DNA of 64,000 nucleotides from Chroococcus sp. FPU101. GTDB taxonomy: Bacteria > Cyanobacteriota > Cyanobacteriia > Cyanobacteriales > Microcystaceae. Shown here in pieces: positions 24,358-33,904 of the stretch (its first letter is position 1; every line of letters starts with the position of its first letter). The notes beneath the pieces were generated by a model. That model worked only from the letters and a program-made list of their open reading frames with translations, made no database searches and was not told where the DNA came from. The DNA lies in NCBI RefSeq assembly GCF_017312365.1, contig NZ_BLJI01000011.1, positions 1 to 64,000 on the forward strand, in the 5' to 3' direction. A program made the position numbers and the translations under genes.

Positions 24358-24852
24358 AGTTCTTAGCTCCCGATGGGTTGGTTGTCTTTCTATTTTATTG
24401 CATATTATTTGCAATTAGAATTCAGAGTTGCTATATTACTTTAAGAAAGCTTTGTCTCCGAACTGGGTAAGTTTTCAACCCTCTTAAATTAATGCTAGAA
24501 AACTTTTCAGACTAATGGGTAAAATAATGAAGAAAAAATCTAACAGGATTATATCCGAAAACTATTTAGGCAAAATATCTGGGATATTGCGCGATCGTTG
24601 GTCAGAAACTCAGCAAGCGATACAACACAAAAATAGAGAAGAAAAGTTATTTCACTAATATTTGAGCTAATTACAGAAGTTGAACAAGCGACCAGTCTGA
24701 GTCAGCTTAACTAGAATAAAAATACTTATGACTTGCGACATATATACAAAACTTTTTTTGAGGTCAGTTATTTTTTAGTAAAATTATCAACCTATACAGG
24801 GGCTAGATAATGTTACAGTTTTTTTGGAACTGTATCTAAAATTTACTACCTA
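24358..24852. other. Intergenic region with a possible small ORF
   Basis: This 495-bp stretch contains the divergent promoters of the aldolase and methyltransferase genes. Besides the ORF listed separately no RNA, repeat or terminator was recognised. A HIP1-like CGCGATCG lies inside that ORF. Confidence 0.4.
24527..24658 (+). CDS. Possible 43-residue small protein
   Basis: An ATG frame encodes MKKKSNRIISENYLGKISGIL and then RDRWSETQQAIQHKNREEKL before a stop. The chain is strongly basic and amphipathic. No homologue or ribosome binding site is recognised, so it may be spurious. Confidence 0.25.
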   Translation: MKKKSNRIISENYLGKISGILRDRWSETQQAIQHKNREEKLFH

Positions 24853-24861
24853 GTGTTTTTA

Positions 24862-25728
24862 ATGCCAAAGACAAAAGCCATCAATATCTCACCCGAAACC
24901 CGCTACCAAAACGCTGCAATCAATTACTATTTAGCACTGACCAATTCATCCTATCTTCACTATGGCTATTGGGAACCCTTACCGACTTCTATTGATGATC
25001 TTACGATCGCAAAGCTACGAATTGCTCAGGAAGCTTATACCGCCAAGCTATTAGATTTCATTCCCAAAACCGTTACCACCATACTCGATGTTGGTTGTGG
25101 CATGGGAGGAAACGCGGCGTATTTACTTGAGCGTGGCTTTGCAGTTGAAGGACTAGCACCCGATCCACTTCAACAGGAGCAGTTTTTAAAACGGACTAAC
25201 GGTCAGTCTATCTTTCATTTAACAACATTTGAAGCTTTTAAAACAACTAGCTGTTACGATCTAATTCTCTTGAGCGAAAGTAGTCAGTATATTGCTCCAG
25301 TTGACATTGCTCAGTCTGCTTTGTCATTGCTGAATTCTGGGGGTTATCTGCTGATTGCTGATATGATGCGTCATGATGCTAACTATAAAGAAGGTATTTT
25401 TTCTAATTGTCATGTGATTACGGAACTTCAAACAGCCTTAGAGGAAGCGGGATTTATTTCTGTAAGAACGGAAGATATTTCACTTCAAATCGCGCCAACT
25501 ATTGATTTATGTGTTGATCATTTTCAACGATTTGGGGTGAGTACTTTTACTTACGTTGGTGACTTGATTGCGATCGCGGTTCCGCCCTTATACAAACTCT
25601 TACGTTGGGTTTATTCTCGTTGGGGACAACATTTAGTACTTGAAGGATTAAATTCACGTCAAATTTTTGAGAAGCATCTATGTTATCAAATTCAACTTTG
25701 GCAGTTACCCAAATCCGATCAATCATAA
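24862..25728 (+). CDS. Class I SAM-dependent methyltransferase
   Basis: From the ATG at 24862 (GTG at 24853 is an alternative) the protein is 288 residues. The SAM-binding motif ILDVGCGMGGNAAYLLERG lies near residue 75, with post-I acidic GLAPDPL and motif IV-like YDLILLSESSQYI. The N-terminal LHYGYWEPLP resembles the opening of cyclopropane-fatty-acid-synthase/tocopherol-type methyltransferases. The substrate is unknown. The C-terminus (AVPPLYKLLRWVYSRWGQHLV) has an amphipathic helical region that could touch membranes. It is monocistronic, with 200 bp before the next gene. Confidence 0.82.
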   Translation: MPKTKAINISPETRYQNAAINYYLALTNSSYLHYGYWEPLPTSIDDLTIAKLRIAQEAYTAKLLDFIPKTVTTILDVGCGMGGNAAYLLERGFAVEGLAPDPLQQEQFLKRTNGQSIFHLTTFEAFKTTSCYDLILLSESSQYIAPVDIAQSALSLLNSGGYLLIADMMRHDANYKEGIFSNCHVITELQTALEEAGFISVRTEDISLQIAPTIDLCVDHFQRFGVSTFTYVGDLIAIAVPPLYKLLRWVYSRWGQHLVLEGLNSRQIFEKHLCYQIQLWQLPKSDQS

Positions 25729-25928
25729 AATAATTTTTGCCAAGTCTTCTAGATAAATCCTGAATATTGGCTATTCCCTACTAGCTTATTGAAATAATGT
25801 AGGGATTTGAGCACCAAATCCATTCAAAAAGATGGTTTGGTTCATTTAAAAGAGTTCTATTCATTTTAATTTGGTATCATTTATTTTTGGGTTGATAATA
25901 AAGTTAATTTTTCACAAAAACACTTTCT

Positions 25929-26393
25929 ATGATCTCTCATCTAGAAATTAAAATAGTAGCTTATACCGAAGCCATAGAATCAATAAAAAATATTCGTTAT
26001 CAAGTGTTTCAGATTGAACAAGCGGTTGCTGCTGAATTGGAATTTGATGGATTAGATGAAAGTGCAATTCATCTTTTAGCTTATTTTGATAACAAACCTA
26101 TAGGAACAGCAAGAATTAGACAAATTGATCCCGAAACCGCTAAGATTGAAAGATTAGCTGTTTTGTCTGATGTTCGTGGTTTAGGAATTGGCACAACATT
26201 AATGGAAACTGCTTTAGAGTTAATTTCTAGGAACAAAAATACTCAAAAAGTTGTCGTCAATGCTCAAGTATATATTAAAAGCCTTTATAAGAACTTAGGA
26301 TTTCAAGCGGTTGGTACGCCATTTGATGAAGCAGGGATTCAACATATTAAAATGATTAAAAATCTAAAAAGTCATGCGCTCAATGAAGGATAA
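25929..26393 (+). CDS. GNAT-family N-acetyltransferase
   Basis: The 154-residue protein shows the GNAT core: ARIRQIDPETAKIERLAVLSD, the acetyl-CoA loop VRGLGIGTTLMETALE (residues 80-95), then VVVNAQVYIKSLYKNLGFQAVGTPFDEAGIQHIKM. It resembles the ElaA/YjcF branch. Substrate unknown. Its last 20 bases overlap the start of the glycosyltransferase gene, so the two are likely translationally coupled. Confidence 0.87.
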   Translation: MISHLEIKIVAYTEAIESIKNIRYQVFQIEQAVAAELEFDGLDESAIHLLAYFDNKPIGTARIRQIDPETAKIERLAVLSDVRGLGIGTTLMETALELISRNKNTQKVVVNAQVYIKSLYKNLGFQAVGTPFDEAGIQHIKMIKNLKSHALNEG

Positions 26394-28845
26394 AAAAGAA
26401 CTAGACTACAAGCAAGGGTTAATCTTTCTTGGAATTATTTGGCTAATTGGTGCATTAATTGATCAGATCTGGTTTTCTCTTGATCGGAGTATACCAGCAT
26501 GGGATCAAGCGGATTATCTAAATGGAGTTGTTAATTATTGGGAAATCCTACAACAACCTAATTGGTTAAGTAGTGAATGGTGGCGACAATTTTGGTTAAT
26601 TTCGCCAAAAATTCCTCCTTTACATTATGTTTTAACTTCTCCTTTTTTTACCTTATTTGGAGTAAGTGTAGATTCAGCCGCTCTAATTATGTTGTTCTAT
26701 AGTGCTATTCTTTTAGTTTCAGTCTATAGTTTAGGTATTATTCTATTTAATGTTTCGGTAAGTTTATGGGCAGCGATTCTTTGTTTATTTATACCAGGTT
26801 TATATTATTACAGATTAGAATTTTTATTAGATTTTCCTTTAGCATCTGTTGTTACTGGTAGTTTTTGCTTACTGACTTTGTGGCATTTTTCCCATAAATT
26901 AAGTTGGTTAAAAGCGGTTTTATTTGGTCTTTCTTTTGGTTTAGCTTTTTTAGTTAAACAAACCACATTATTTTTTATCTTTATTCCAATTGTATATTTA
27001 TTTTTTGTCCATTTTATACACAAAAAATGGCTGAGATTAAGTCAGTTAGTTATTAGCTTATTAATCTCCACACTAATCGTTTTTCCTTGGTTTCGTACCA
27101 ATTGGTTACTAATGTTAACCTCTGGAAAAAGAGCGACTGTTGATTCTGCTCTTATTGAAGGTGATCCCGCACTTAATACTATCGATGCTTGGACATACTA
27201 CTTTAAAGTTTTACCTTATTTTCTCTCTTGGGTTTTACTCTTAGTTCCCATCGTTGGCTTTTTAATGGCTTGGTTTTATTGGAAGAAAAAACAACAAGTT
27301 TCTCCCAGTTCTAAATGGTTTTGGCTTGTTCTATTTTTAGTGGGTGGCTATTTATTAAATTCTTTAAATATCAATAAAGATGCGCGTTATATTTTACCGC
27401 TTCTTCCGACTTTATCTATTATATTAGCAGTGGGTTTACTGTCTTGGCGAGGTCGTTGGTCAAAGATAATTCGCTCTCTCACCGTAGGACTAGGTGCGGT
27501 TTTAATGCTGTTTAATATGTTTCCTATTGGGGGTGATGCAGTGGCTAATATTTTGAGTCCAAAAATGCAGCATCATCCTTATGTTGGCGAACCTTGGCAT
27601 CATGAAGAAGTGATACAAGAAATTATTGAAAATTCTCCCTATTTACAGACAACTTTAGGGGTACTTCCTTCTACCCCTCAACTTAATCAGCATACCTTTT
27701 CATTTTATGGAGGTAAATATAAATCACAAGTATCAGGAAGACAAGTCGGAGTCAGAGAAAAAGAAGTAGAACAAGATGCGCGCTCGCTTGACTGGTTTAT
27801 TACCAAAAGTGGCGATCAAGGTTCAATTCCAGACGCACAAAAACTAATTGTTAAACGAGTTGAACAAAGGAGCGATTTTAAACTACAGCAACAATGGGCA
27901 TTACCCGATCAAAGTAACTTATTTCTATATACTAAACAATATCCATCTGTAATCGTTTCTCCTTCTGAGACAGCAACCAATTTAGTTAAATTAGAGGATG
28001 TTATTACCCCACAAATTGTACCACCCAATCAACCGATACCTATCACCTATAAATGGACAGGTTCTTGGGAACAATTACAAAATGGTATTGTTTTATTAAC
28101 TTGGCAAAAAGACGGAACTAGATCATTTTGGATACATGATCATGGTATTGGGATGGGAAGACTGCGTAAAGATGCTTTAAAACCAGTTGATTCTCAAAAA
28201 AGTTATGAAGTCATTGAAAGAACAGCCATGTTAGCCGATGGAAATTTAGAAGCAGGAAACTATACTCTAAAAGCAATTTATCTAAATCGAAAAACTAAAG
28301 AAACCTATGAAATTGCTGTACCACCAATTACTATTCAAATTAATCCATTAGCACCGATAATTCCTGCACCTGAGTTAGATTTAGTCACACAATTAAGAAT
28401 ACTTTCTTCGGGTTTAGCACAAGGGATGACAGGACTTGAGCCAATTTTTAAACAAACCGCTAGAATCAATCAATACGATGCCAATCAGGATTATCTGGTA
28501 CAAGCCGATACAGCTTTTTCGGAACGACTCAGAAATAATGAGCAGGGTAACCGTCTTCAGTGGTCTTATGCGCTTGCTCTATCGAATGTTCTACAACAAG
28601 ATGTACAAGGTGCGATCGCAGCCATTAAACAAGTCATTGAAATTGCGCCAAATAATCCTTATAACTATGCTTATCTAGCTTTTGTTTATTTGTATGACTG
28701 GAACCCTCATGAAGCTGAAAAACCTCTTTCTACCGCCAGAACACTCGATCCAAATATTCCCGAACTAAAAACCCTCAGTGGTGTAGCTGCACTGATGCAA
28801 GGCAATTTAATCAAAGCTTGGACAATTCTCAAAGAAGAAATATGA
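26374..28845 (+). CDS. ArnT/PMT-like membrane glycosyltransferase with C-terminal TPR-like segment
   Basis: An 823-residue protein. Residues 18-390 contain about ten to eleven transmembrane helices, with the GT39-type loop SIPAWDQADYLNGVVNYWE near residue 38 carrying the likely catalytic Asp. Conserved KDARYILPLLPTLSIILA occurs near residue 335. A large soluble region follows and the end (about 700-823) looks like tetratricopeptide pairs (QGAIAAIKQVIEIAPNNPYN, LAFVYLYDW). Family members transfer sugars from polyprenyl-phosphate donors to proteins or lipids. The start at 26374 overlaps the GNAT gene; ATG 26383 is also possible. The stop overlaps the start of the transglutaminase-like gene. Confidence 0.8.
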   Translation: MRSMKDKKELDYKQGLIFLGIIWLIGALIDQIWFSLDRSIPAWDQADYLNGVVNYWEILQQPNWLSSEWWRQFWLISPKIPPLHYVLTSPFFTLFGVSVDSAALIMLFYSAILLVSVYSLGIILFNVSVSLWAAILCLFIPGLYYYRLEFLLDFPLASVVTGSFCLLTLWHFSHKLSWLKAVLFGLSFGLAFLVKQTTLFFIFIPIVYLFFVHFIHKKWLRLSQLVISLLISTLIVFPWFRTNWLLMLTSGKRATVDSALIEGDPALNTIDAWTYYFKVLPYFLSWVLLLVPIVGFLMAWFYWKKKQQVSPSSKWFWLVLFLVGGYLLNSLNINKDARYILPLLPTLSIILAVGLLSWRGRWSKIIRSLTVGLGAVLMLFNMFPIGGDAVANILSPKMQHHPYVGEPWHHEEVIQEIIENSPYLQTTLGVLPSTPQLNQHTFSFYGGKYKSQVSGRQVGVREKEVEQDARSLDWFITKSGDQGSIPDAQKLIVKRVEQRSDFKLQQQWALPDQSNLFLYTKQYPSVIVSPSETATNLVKLEDVITPQIVPPNQPIPITYKWTGSWEQLQNGIVLLTWQKDGTRSFWIHDHGIGMGRLRKDALKPVDSQKSYEVIERTAMLADGNLEAGNYTLKAIYLNRKTKETYEIAVPPITIQINPLAPIIPAPELDLVTQLRILSSGLAQGMTGLEPIFKQTARINQYDANQDYLVQADTAFSERLRNNEQGNRLQWSYALALSNVLQQDVQGAIAAIKQVIEIAPNNPYNYAYLAFVYLYDWNPHEAEKPLSTARTLDPNIPELKTLSGVAALMQGNLIKAWTILKEEI

Positions 28846-29675
28846 AATTTAAAGTAGGTTGTGAACTTAGTTATTCAGTGAGCAGTGATAGTATTTTTCT
28901 CTTTAATATTGCTCCAGTGAGAAATAACCATCAAACGATTCTAGAAGAAAATTTAATCATTACTCCCACTCTTCCCCATGAAGATTATGAACTTCCTCAT
29001 TTTAATAGTCAGTACATTCGTATTCAATGTCCCGCAGGAGAATTAGCAATCTCTTATCAAGCAACCGTTGAATCTTTTCCGATGCAAGTAGATCCAGAAC
29101 TACTTTACGAAGTACCACCCGCTAAATTACCCATCGAAACCCTACCCTATCTTAATCCGTCGCGCTACTGTCAATCCGATCGCCTATCTCGTCTGACACA
29201 ATATGAATTCGGAAACTTAGTTCCTGGATATTCTAGAGTAACGGCAATTTGTAATTGGATCTATGAAAATGTCGCCTATCTATCGGGTACTACAGATGCT
29301 CAAACCTCCGCATTTGATACCGTCACCGAAAGAGCAGGAGTCTGTCGAGATTTTGCACATTTAGGAATTGCATTTTGTCGTGCCTTAAATATTCCAGCGC
29401 GTTTTGTGTCAAATTATTCCTATGGACTATATCCCCCAGACTTTCATGCTATTTTTGAGGCTTATTTAGGCGATCGCTGGTATCTCTTTGATCCGACTCG
29501 ACTCGCACCTATTGAGGGTTTAATTCGCATCGGAGCAGGTAGAGACGCAGCAGACGCAGCATTTGCAACGATCTGGGGTTCTGCATTACTCAAAACGATG
29601 AATGTGTATGCAGACTGTCTTGATCCCCAACCTCCCACACACACCACAAAAGCGATCGCTAGTACCTCTACTTAA
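28842..29675 (+). CDS. Transglutaminase-like domain protein
   Basis: The product is 277 residues from the ATG at 28842, which overlaps the glycosyltransferase stop by an ATGA junction. The N-terminal part is a beta-rich region (about 1-130), then the transglutaminase core: Cys in AGVCRDFAHLGIAFCRAL near residue 166, His in PDFHAIFEAYLGDRWYLF and Asp in the following FDPTRLAP. This is the Cys-His-Asp triad of the transglutaminase/protease-like superfamily. Bacterial members may act as proteases or amidases; the substrate is unknown. Overlap with the upstream gene suggests common expression. Confidence 0.88.
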   Translation: MKFKVGCELSYSVSSDSIFLFNIAPVRNNHQTILEENLIITPTLPHEDYELPHFNSQYIRIQCPAGELAISYQATVESFPMQVDPELLYEVPPAKLPIETLPYLNPSRYCQSDRLSRLTQYEFGNLVPGYSRVTAICNWIYENVAYLSGTTDAQTSAFDTVTERAGVCRDFAHLGIAFCRALNIPARFVSNYSYGLYPPDFHAIFEAYLGDRWYLFDPTRLAPIEGLIRIGAGRDAADAAFATIWGSALLKTMNVYADCLDPQPPTHTTKAIASTST

Positions 29676-29864
29676 AATCTAAATAGATTGTACTTATGGG
29701 TATTGATTTTTAGTGAAAATCTTTTTAGCCTAAACTTGTAAATTCTTTTTCAATGAATCAATTTTGAGTCAGACCTTAAACGTAACAGACTACAAAATTA
29801 TCGTCAATAACGGCTCAAGATGATTCAAAATGAAAAAGGAGAAATACCAAAGGAGCAAGCGCAA

Positions 29865-30707
29865 ATGCTGGCATACATCCTCTCAATCGTCGTTGCTGTC
29901 TTAAGTTTAATTATATTTGGCCTCGCTTTCTTTGCCCCATCGCTGCATCGTCGGGATGATTTTCTGTGGAGTGGAGTCGGATTATTTTATGCTTTGGTTT
30001 TGTGGTTGTGTGCTTCCCAGATCACAGGAGCCGTTTTATTAGGTCAAATGGCGGCTACAATTATGTTGCTCGCTTTGGGTTGGCAAACGCTAAAATTTAG
30101 AGACGCGATCGCACATCCAGATAAAGGAATTGATTTATCTTTTTCAGTTATTGATTCAATTGAGCGTTTCTTAGGTTCCTCTAAGAGTCCCAAAATGGCA
30201 CAGCCTTCTACCGTAATCCATTCTGAAGAAGCTCCCATTACTGAAACCCTATCCTCGGTACAAGCAGAAGTCGCTGAAAAAGTCTCCGAGGTTGCCTCTG
30301 CTGTTGAAGAGACAGTATCTTCTTTTGTCGAAGAGAACAAACTGGATGAAAAAGCGGCAGAAGTGAAATCAGGAGTTCAAGAAGTTGTAGCAGATGCCAA
30401 AGCAGCAACTTCTACTAAAGAGGGTTTTTCGATTAAAAAATTCCTGAATTTCCGCAAAAAAACCGTTAAACCTGCACCGATCGTTCAACAAACAACGCTT
30501 GACAACATTGATGATTTTGAGATGGCAGTGGAACAACTCGAACCAACCACAGTCATCGTACCCGAACCCATCGCACCCGAACCGATTGCACCCGAACCCA
30601 CAGTCGAGCGATTTGTGCCGAGTGACTGGGTTCAATCACCTTTAGATCCAGAAAGCGAGATTAGTTCATCATCCCCAATGCAACCTGAAGAACAAAAGCC
30701 AGATTAA
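29865..30707 (+). CDS. ycf66: Ycf66 family protein
   Basis: From the ATG at 29865 the protein is 280 residues. That start is preferred over the upstream in-frame ATG at 29820 because AAAGGAG sits 9 bases before it. The N-terminal 65 residues carry the Ycf66 signature MLAYILSIVVAVLSLIIFGL, SLHRRDDFLWSGVGLFYALV and LALGWQTLKFRDAI with two or three membrane helices. The rest is a long acidic, Ala/Val-rich, probably disordered tail with repeated PIAPEP motifs. The family is conserved in cyanobacteria and some plastids; its function is not established. The LapA-like and aroK genes follow on the same strand. Confidence 0.9.
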   Translation: MLAYILSIVVAVLSLIIFGLAFFAPSLHRRDDFLWSGVGLFYALVLWLCASQITGAVLLGQMAATIMLLALGWQTLKFRDAIAHPDKGIDLSFSVIDSIERFLGSSKSPKMAQPSTVIHSEEAPITETLSSVQAEVAEKVSEVASAVEETVSSFVEENKLDEKAAEVKSGVQEVVADAKAATSTKEGFSIKKFLNFRKKTVKPAPIVQQTTLDNIDDFEMAVEQLEPTTVIVPEPIAPEPIAPEPTVERFVPSDWVQSPLDPESEISSSSPMQPEEQKPD

Positions 30708-30753
30708 AAAAAGCTTTTTGTAGAATTAAGATATAAAGATAGTTAGGAAAACA

Positions 30754-31584
30754 ATGCGATTAATCATTTTCTTGCTGTTGTTGGCTGTGCTTGGGGTTTT
30801 TGTCGTCTCAAATTTGCAACCTGTAACCTTGGTCTTTTTTGGCGGCAGCATGATCGCAAAACTTCCTCTATCGATCTGGATTATCATTTTTACGGGTCTT
30901 GGATTAGTCGGAAGTCTCGTCATCCAATTATTATCTAATCTTTTTCGTCCCAGTCGCGCTAGAGTCGAATCCTTTAAACCCTCCCCGTCACCTCGTCCGA
31001 TCAATCCTGTAGAACCCAAACGACAAGAACCCGTCTATCGTTCTACATCTAATGCACAAGATTGGAATCGTTCTAGCTATCAATCTATTCCCAGAGATGA
31101 ACTTGATGACTGGGATATTGAATCACCCCCCGCACAAACTACCCCCATTCGAGATATTCGTACTGAACGCATTAGAGAACAAGAACGCATCGCCTACACA
31201 GCACCTTCATTTGTTCGAGAGCCCAACGAACCTATTAAAGAAGAAAAACCGCTACAAGAATTAGAAAACACCCTCACACAGCCCATCAATGAAACTTTAA
31301 AAGAGCTAAAAGAAGATCTAAATTTCAGGAAAAAACCGACTAATGAGGAACAGGAGCAACCCGAAGAATCAATCAATTACGAAGTTCCTCAATCACCGCA
31401 AAATGTATCACGCAGTGGTTCGGTTTATTCCTATACTTATCGTGAATCAACCAAATCTCAAGCAAAATCAGGTGAAAGGGTTTATGATGCTGATTTTAGA
31501 GTGATTAGACCACCCAATCGAGATGAGTCTGATAATCTTAACCAAGATCCTAAAAATAATGATGATGATGAAGATTGGGTCTAA
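30754..31584 (+). CDS. LapA/DUF1049 domain membrane protein
   Basis: The 276-residue protein has two membrane helices (about 1-20 and 38-65) in the DUF1049 pattern: LAVLGVFVVSNLQPVTLVFF, then KLPLSIWIIIFTGLGLVGSL. In E. coli the similar LapA takes part in lipopolysaccharide assembly. After residue 70 the chain is hydrophilic, rich in Pro, Glu, Arg and Gln, and likely disordered. It follows ycf66 by 46 bp and is followed by aroK, an arrangement I believe is common in cyanobacteria. Confidence 0.83.
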   Translation: MRLIIFLLLLAVLGVFVVSNLQPVTLVFFGGSMIAKLPLSIWIIIFTGLGLVGSLVIQLLSNLFRPSRARVESFKPSPSPRPINPVEPKRQEPVYRSTSNAQDWNRSSYQSIPRDELDDWDIESPPAQTTPIRDIRTERIREQERIAYTAPSFVREPNEPIKEEKPLQELENTLTQPINETLKELKEDLNFRKKPTNEEQEQPEESINYEVPQSPQNVSRSGSVYSYTYRESTKSQAKSGERVYDADFRVIRPPNRDESDNLNQDPKNNDDDEDWV

Positions 31585-31654
31585 CAACATCTAAAAACAT
31601 TGTCATTAAAACACGCAATTATTTATAATCTGTCTTTTGTGCGGAGAATAACCA

Positions 31655-32224
31655 ATGACAGATTTACTTAGAGGGCTTAGTATTTTTCTCGTCGGCATGA
31701 TGGGAACGGGTAAAACAACAGTCGGACAGATTTTAGCCAAACAACTGAACTATCGTTTTTTTGATACAGATGTTCTAATTGAACGAGTTACACAACAAAG
31801 TATTTCAGAGATTTTTGCAGAACAAGGAGAAGATGAGTTTAGGGACATCGAATCTCAAATCTTGATGCAAGTCTGTGCTTATACAAAAAGCGTTGTGGCA
31901 ACGGGGGGAGGTAGCGTCATTCATCGGATGAATTGGAGTTATTTACGTCATGGCTTAGTGATTTGGTTAGATGTACCAATTAATGTACTGATTGAACGCT
32001 TATCAACCGATATCACTCGCCCATTACTACAAGAATCCGATCTCAAACACAAGCTTGAGACTTTAATGGAACAGAGACGATCGCTATATGCTGAGGCAGA
32101 TCTACACATTTCTATAGAAAACGCCCAAACCCCCGAAGAAATTGTAAATCAAATTGTAACTACCCTTCCTACGGTAATTTTACCTAAAATCGAATCTTAT
32201 TTAGATTTTAGTGCCGAAAACTAG
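31655..32224 (+). CDS. aroK: Shikimate kinase
   Basis: The 189-residue enzyme has the P-loop GMMGTGKTTVGQILAKQL (residues 13-30), the shikimate-binding FFDTDVLIERV and EFRDIESQIL, the Walker B-like glycine motif VVATGGGSVI and the LID region ERLSTDITRPLL. It phosphorylates shikimate in aromatic amino-acid biosynthesis. The length is normal. GGAGAATAACC lies before the start, with GGAG 9-12 bases upstream of the ATG. Confidence 0.95.
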   Translation: MTDLLRGLSIFLVGMMGTGKTTVGQILAKQLNYRFFDTDVLIERVTQQSISEIFAEQGEDEFRDIESQILMQVCAYTKSVVATGGGSVIHRMNWSYLRHGLVIWLDVPINVLIERLSTDITRPLLQESDLKHKLETLMEQRRSLYAEADLHISIENAQTPEEIVNQIVTTLPTVILPKIESYLDFSAEN

Positions 32225-32547
32225 AATTAAAACAACATATTTAGACTTAATCTCTAGATTGCTATGTTTTACTAAGTTTTACGTTAATTATCTATTTTTT
32301 ATAATTAAATTGTTAATTGGTTTTAAGTAATTTAAAGTTAAAAAATTGATGAAATCTACATAAATTAAAGGTTTGCGTGTTCCTTTATAGCCAATTTGAG
32401 CTTAGAATAAGGCAGTGAAACAACTAGCCCGTCAAGATTTCAGCCACTTCTTGGACGAAAACTGACAGGAAAATTATCTTAGCTCATTGATCACTTAGTG
32501 ATCATCAGTAAAAAAACGCGAAAAATAGCATAATAAGGAGATTTCGC
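32225..32547. promoter_or_regulatory. Upstream region of the HU gene with a 17-bp palindrome
   Basis: The region is AT-rich. At 32488-32504 it holds TGATCACT-T-AGTGATCA, a perfect 8-bp inverted repeat around one base, 43 bp before the HU start codon; it could be an operator or a leader hairpin. A good ribosome binding site AAGGAG follows at 32535-32540. No terminator for aroK was seen. Confidence 0.45.
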
Positions 32548-32825
32548 ATGAATAAAGGTGAATTAGTCGATCAAATTGCTCAAAAAGCTATGGTTACTAA
32601 AAAGCAAGCTGATGCAGTTCTCACAGCAGCAATCGAAGCAATTATGGAAGCTGTATCTACGATGATAAAGTAACTTTAGTCGGTTTTGGTTCCTTTGAAG
32701 CCAGAGAACGCAAAGCCAGAGAAGGACGGAACCCTAAAACTAATGAAAAAATGGTGATTCCTGCCACTAAAGTTCCTGCTTTTTCGGCTGGTAAACTTTT
32801 TAAAGATAAAGTCGCACCAAAATAA
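32548..32825 (+). pseudogene. hup: HU-family nucleoid protein gene with a one-base deletion
   Basis: The frame from 32548 encodes MNKGELVDQIAQKAMVTKKQ, then [17 protein letters not shown], and stops at 32671-32673. The continuation lies in the next frame: [51 protein letters not shown]. One missing base at about 32657-32660 explains the break; restoring one A gives a normal 92-residue HU protein. HU is a main nucleoid protein and usually needed in cyanobacteria. Either another copy exists, or this is a sequencing or assembly error. Ribosome binding site AAGGAG is optimal, as for a well-expressed gene. Confidence 0.9.
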
Positions 32826-32851
32826 TTGATGGCGATTTAGTAATTATTGAT

Positions 32852-33904
32852 TTGACTAGACCACTTCACGGAGGTAATCTAGCCTGGGCAGCTATGATAG
32901 CAGGCTGTCCAGAATCTTTAATTACTGACTTTTCTGCTAGTATTAATCCTTTAGGGCCGCCTAAAAGTGCGATCGCAGCGATTCAATCTCATCTATCGAC
33001 GATCAAGCATTATCCCGATCCCAATTACACCCAATTACGTTCTGTTTTAGCCCAAGAACATGATTTATCCCCCGATTGGATTTTAGCGGGTAATGGAGTC
33101 GCTGAATTACTGACTTGGGTTGGACGTGATTTAGCCCAAAAAGAGACAACTTACATACTGAGTCCTGCTTTTGGAGACTATAGCAGGGCGTTAAAAGCTT
33201 TTAGTGCATCCGTTCAATTGATTCCTTTAGATATCGATCAAGGAAATTGGGAAATCACATCATCAAATCTCGATCAATGTGGCTTACTCTTGAATAATCC
33301 CCATAATCCGACAGGACATTTATTCTCACAAGCCCAAATTTTCCCTTATTTAGATAGTTTTGGCTTAGTGGTGATAGATGAGGCGTTTATGGACTTTCTA
33401 CCCCCACAACAGCAAGAAAGTCTAATTGAGTATGTACAAGATTATCCAAATTTAATAATATTACGCTCACTAACTAAATTTTATAGCTTACCCGGTCTGA
33501 GGATTGGTTATGCGATCGCTCATCCAGATTGTTTAAAAAGATGGCAGCAATGGCGCGATCCTTGGTCAATCAATAGTTTAGCCGATGTTGTTGCTCAAAC
33601 TGTGATACAAGATCGAGACTTTCAACAGTTAACATGGGATTGGTTGTTACCCGCTAGAAAGACATTATTTCAAAATTTAGTAAATATCTCAGGATTAAAA
33701 CCGATTTTAGGCAAAGCGAATTATCTATTAGTGAAAACCGATTTAGCTAGTTCTCAACTTCAAGAAATACTATTAAAACAGCATCAGATTTTAATTCGAG
33801 ATTGCTTGAGTTTTGCTGAATTAAGCGATGCTTATTTTCGGATTGCGGTTCGTTCACCCGACGAAAACGAACGTTTAGTTAAAGCGTTATCTGCATCTCT
33901 TTAA
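32852..33904 (+). CDS. cobD: Threonine-phosphate decarboxylase CobD
   Basis: The 350-residue pyridoxal-phosphate enzyme of the aminotransferase I/II fold begins with RPLHGGNLAWAA and DFSASINPLGPP, typical of CobD. It continues with AGNGVAELL, NNPHNPTG, VVIDEAFMDF and the Lys loop RSLTKFYSLPGLRIGYAIAHPD. It makes (R)-1-amino-2-propanol phosphate for the nucleotide-loop arm of cobalamin. The first possible start is a TTG at 32852, 26 bp after the HU gene. It converges with the MFS gene (4-bp overlap). Confidence 0.88.
   Translation: MTRPLHGGNLAWAAMIAGCPESLITDFSASINPLGPPKSAIAAIQSHLSTIKHYPDPNYTQLRSVLAQEHDLSPDWILAGNGVAELLTWVGRDLAQKETTYILSPAFGDYSRALKAFSASVQLIPLDIDQGNWEITSSNLDQCGLLLNNPHNPTGHLFSQAQIFPYLDSFGLVVIDEAFMDFLPPQQQESLIEYVQDYPNLIILRSLTKFYSLPGLRIGYAIAHPDCLKRWQQWRDPWSINSLADVVAQTVIQDRDFQQLTWDWLLPARKTLFQNLVNISGLKPILGKANYLLVKTDLASSQLQEILLKQHQILIRDCLSFAELSDAYFRIAVRSPDENERLVKALSASL

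Noticed and set aside
30706-30720. AT palindrome around AAAAAGCTTTTT after ycf66
   Set aside because: The stem has almost no GC pairs and only a short T-run, so it is too weak to call a terminator.
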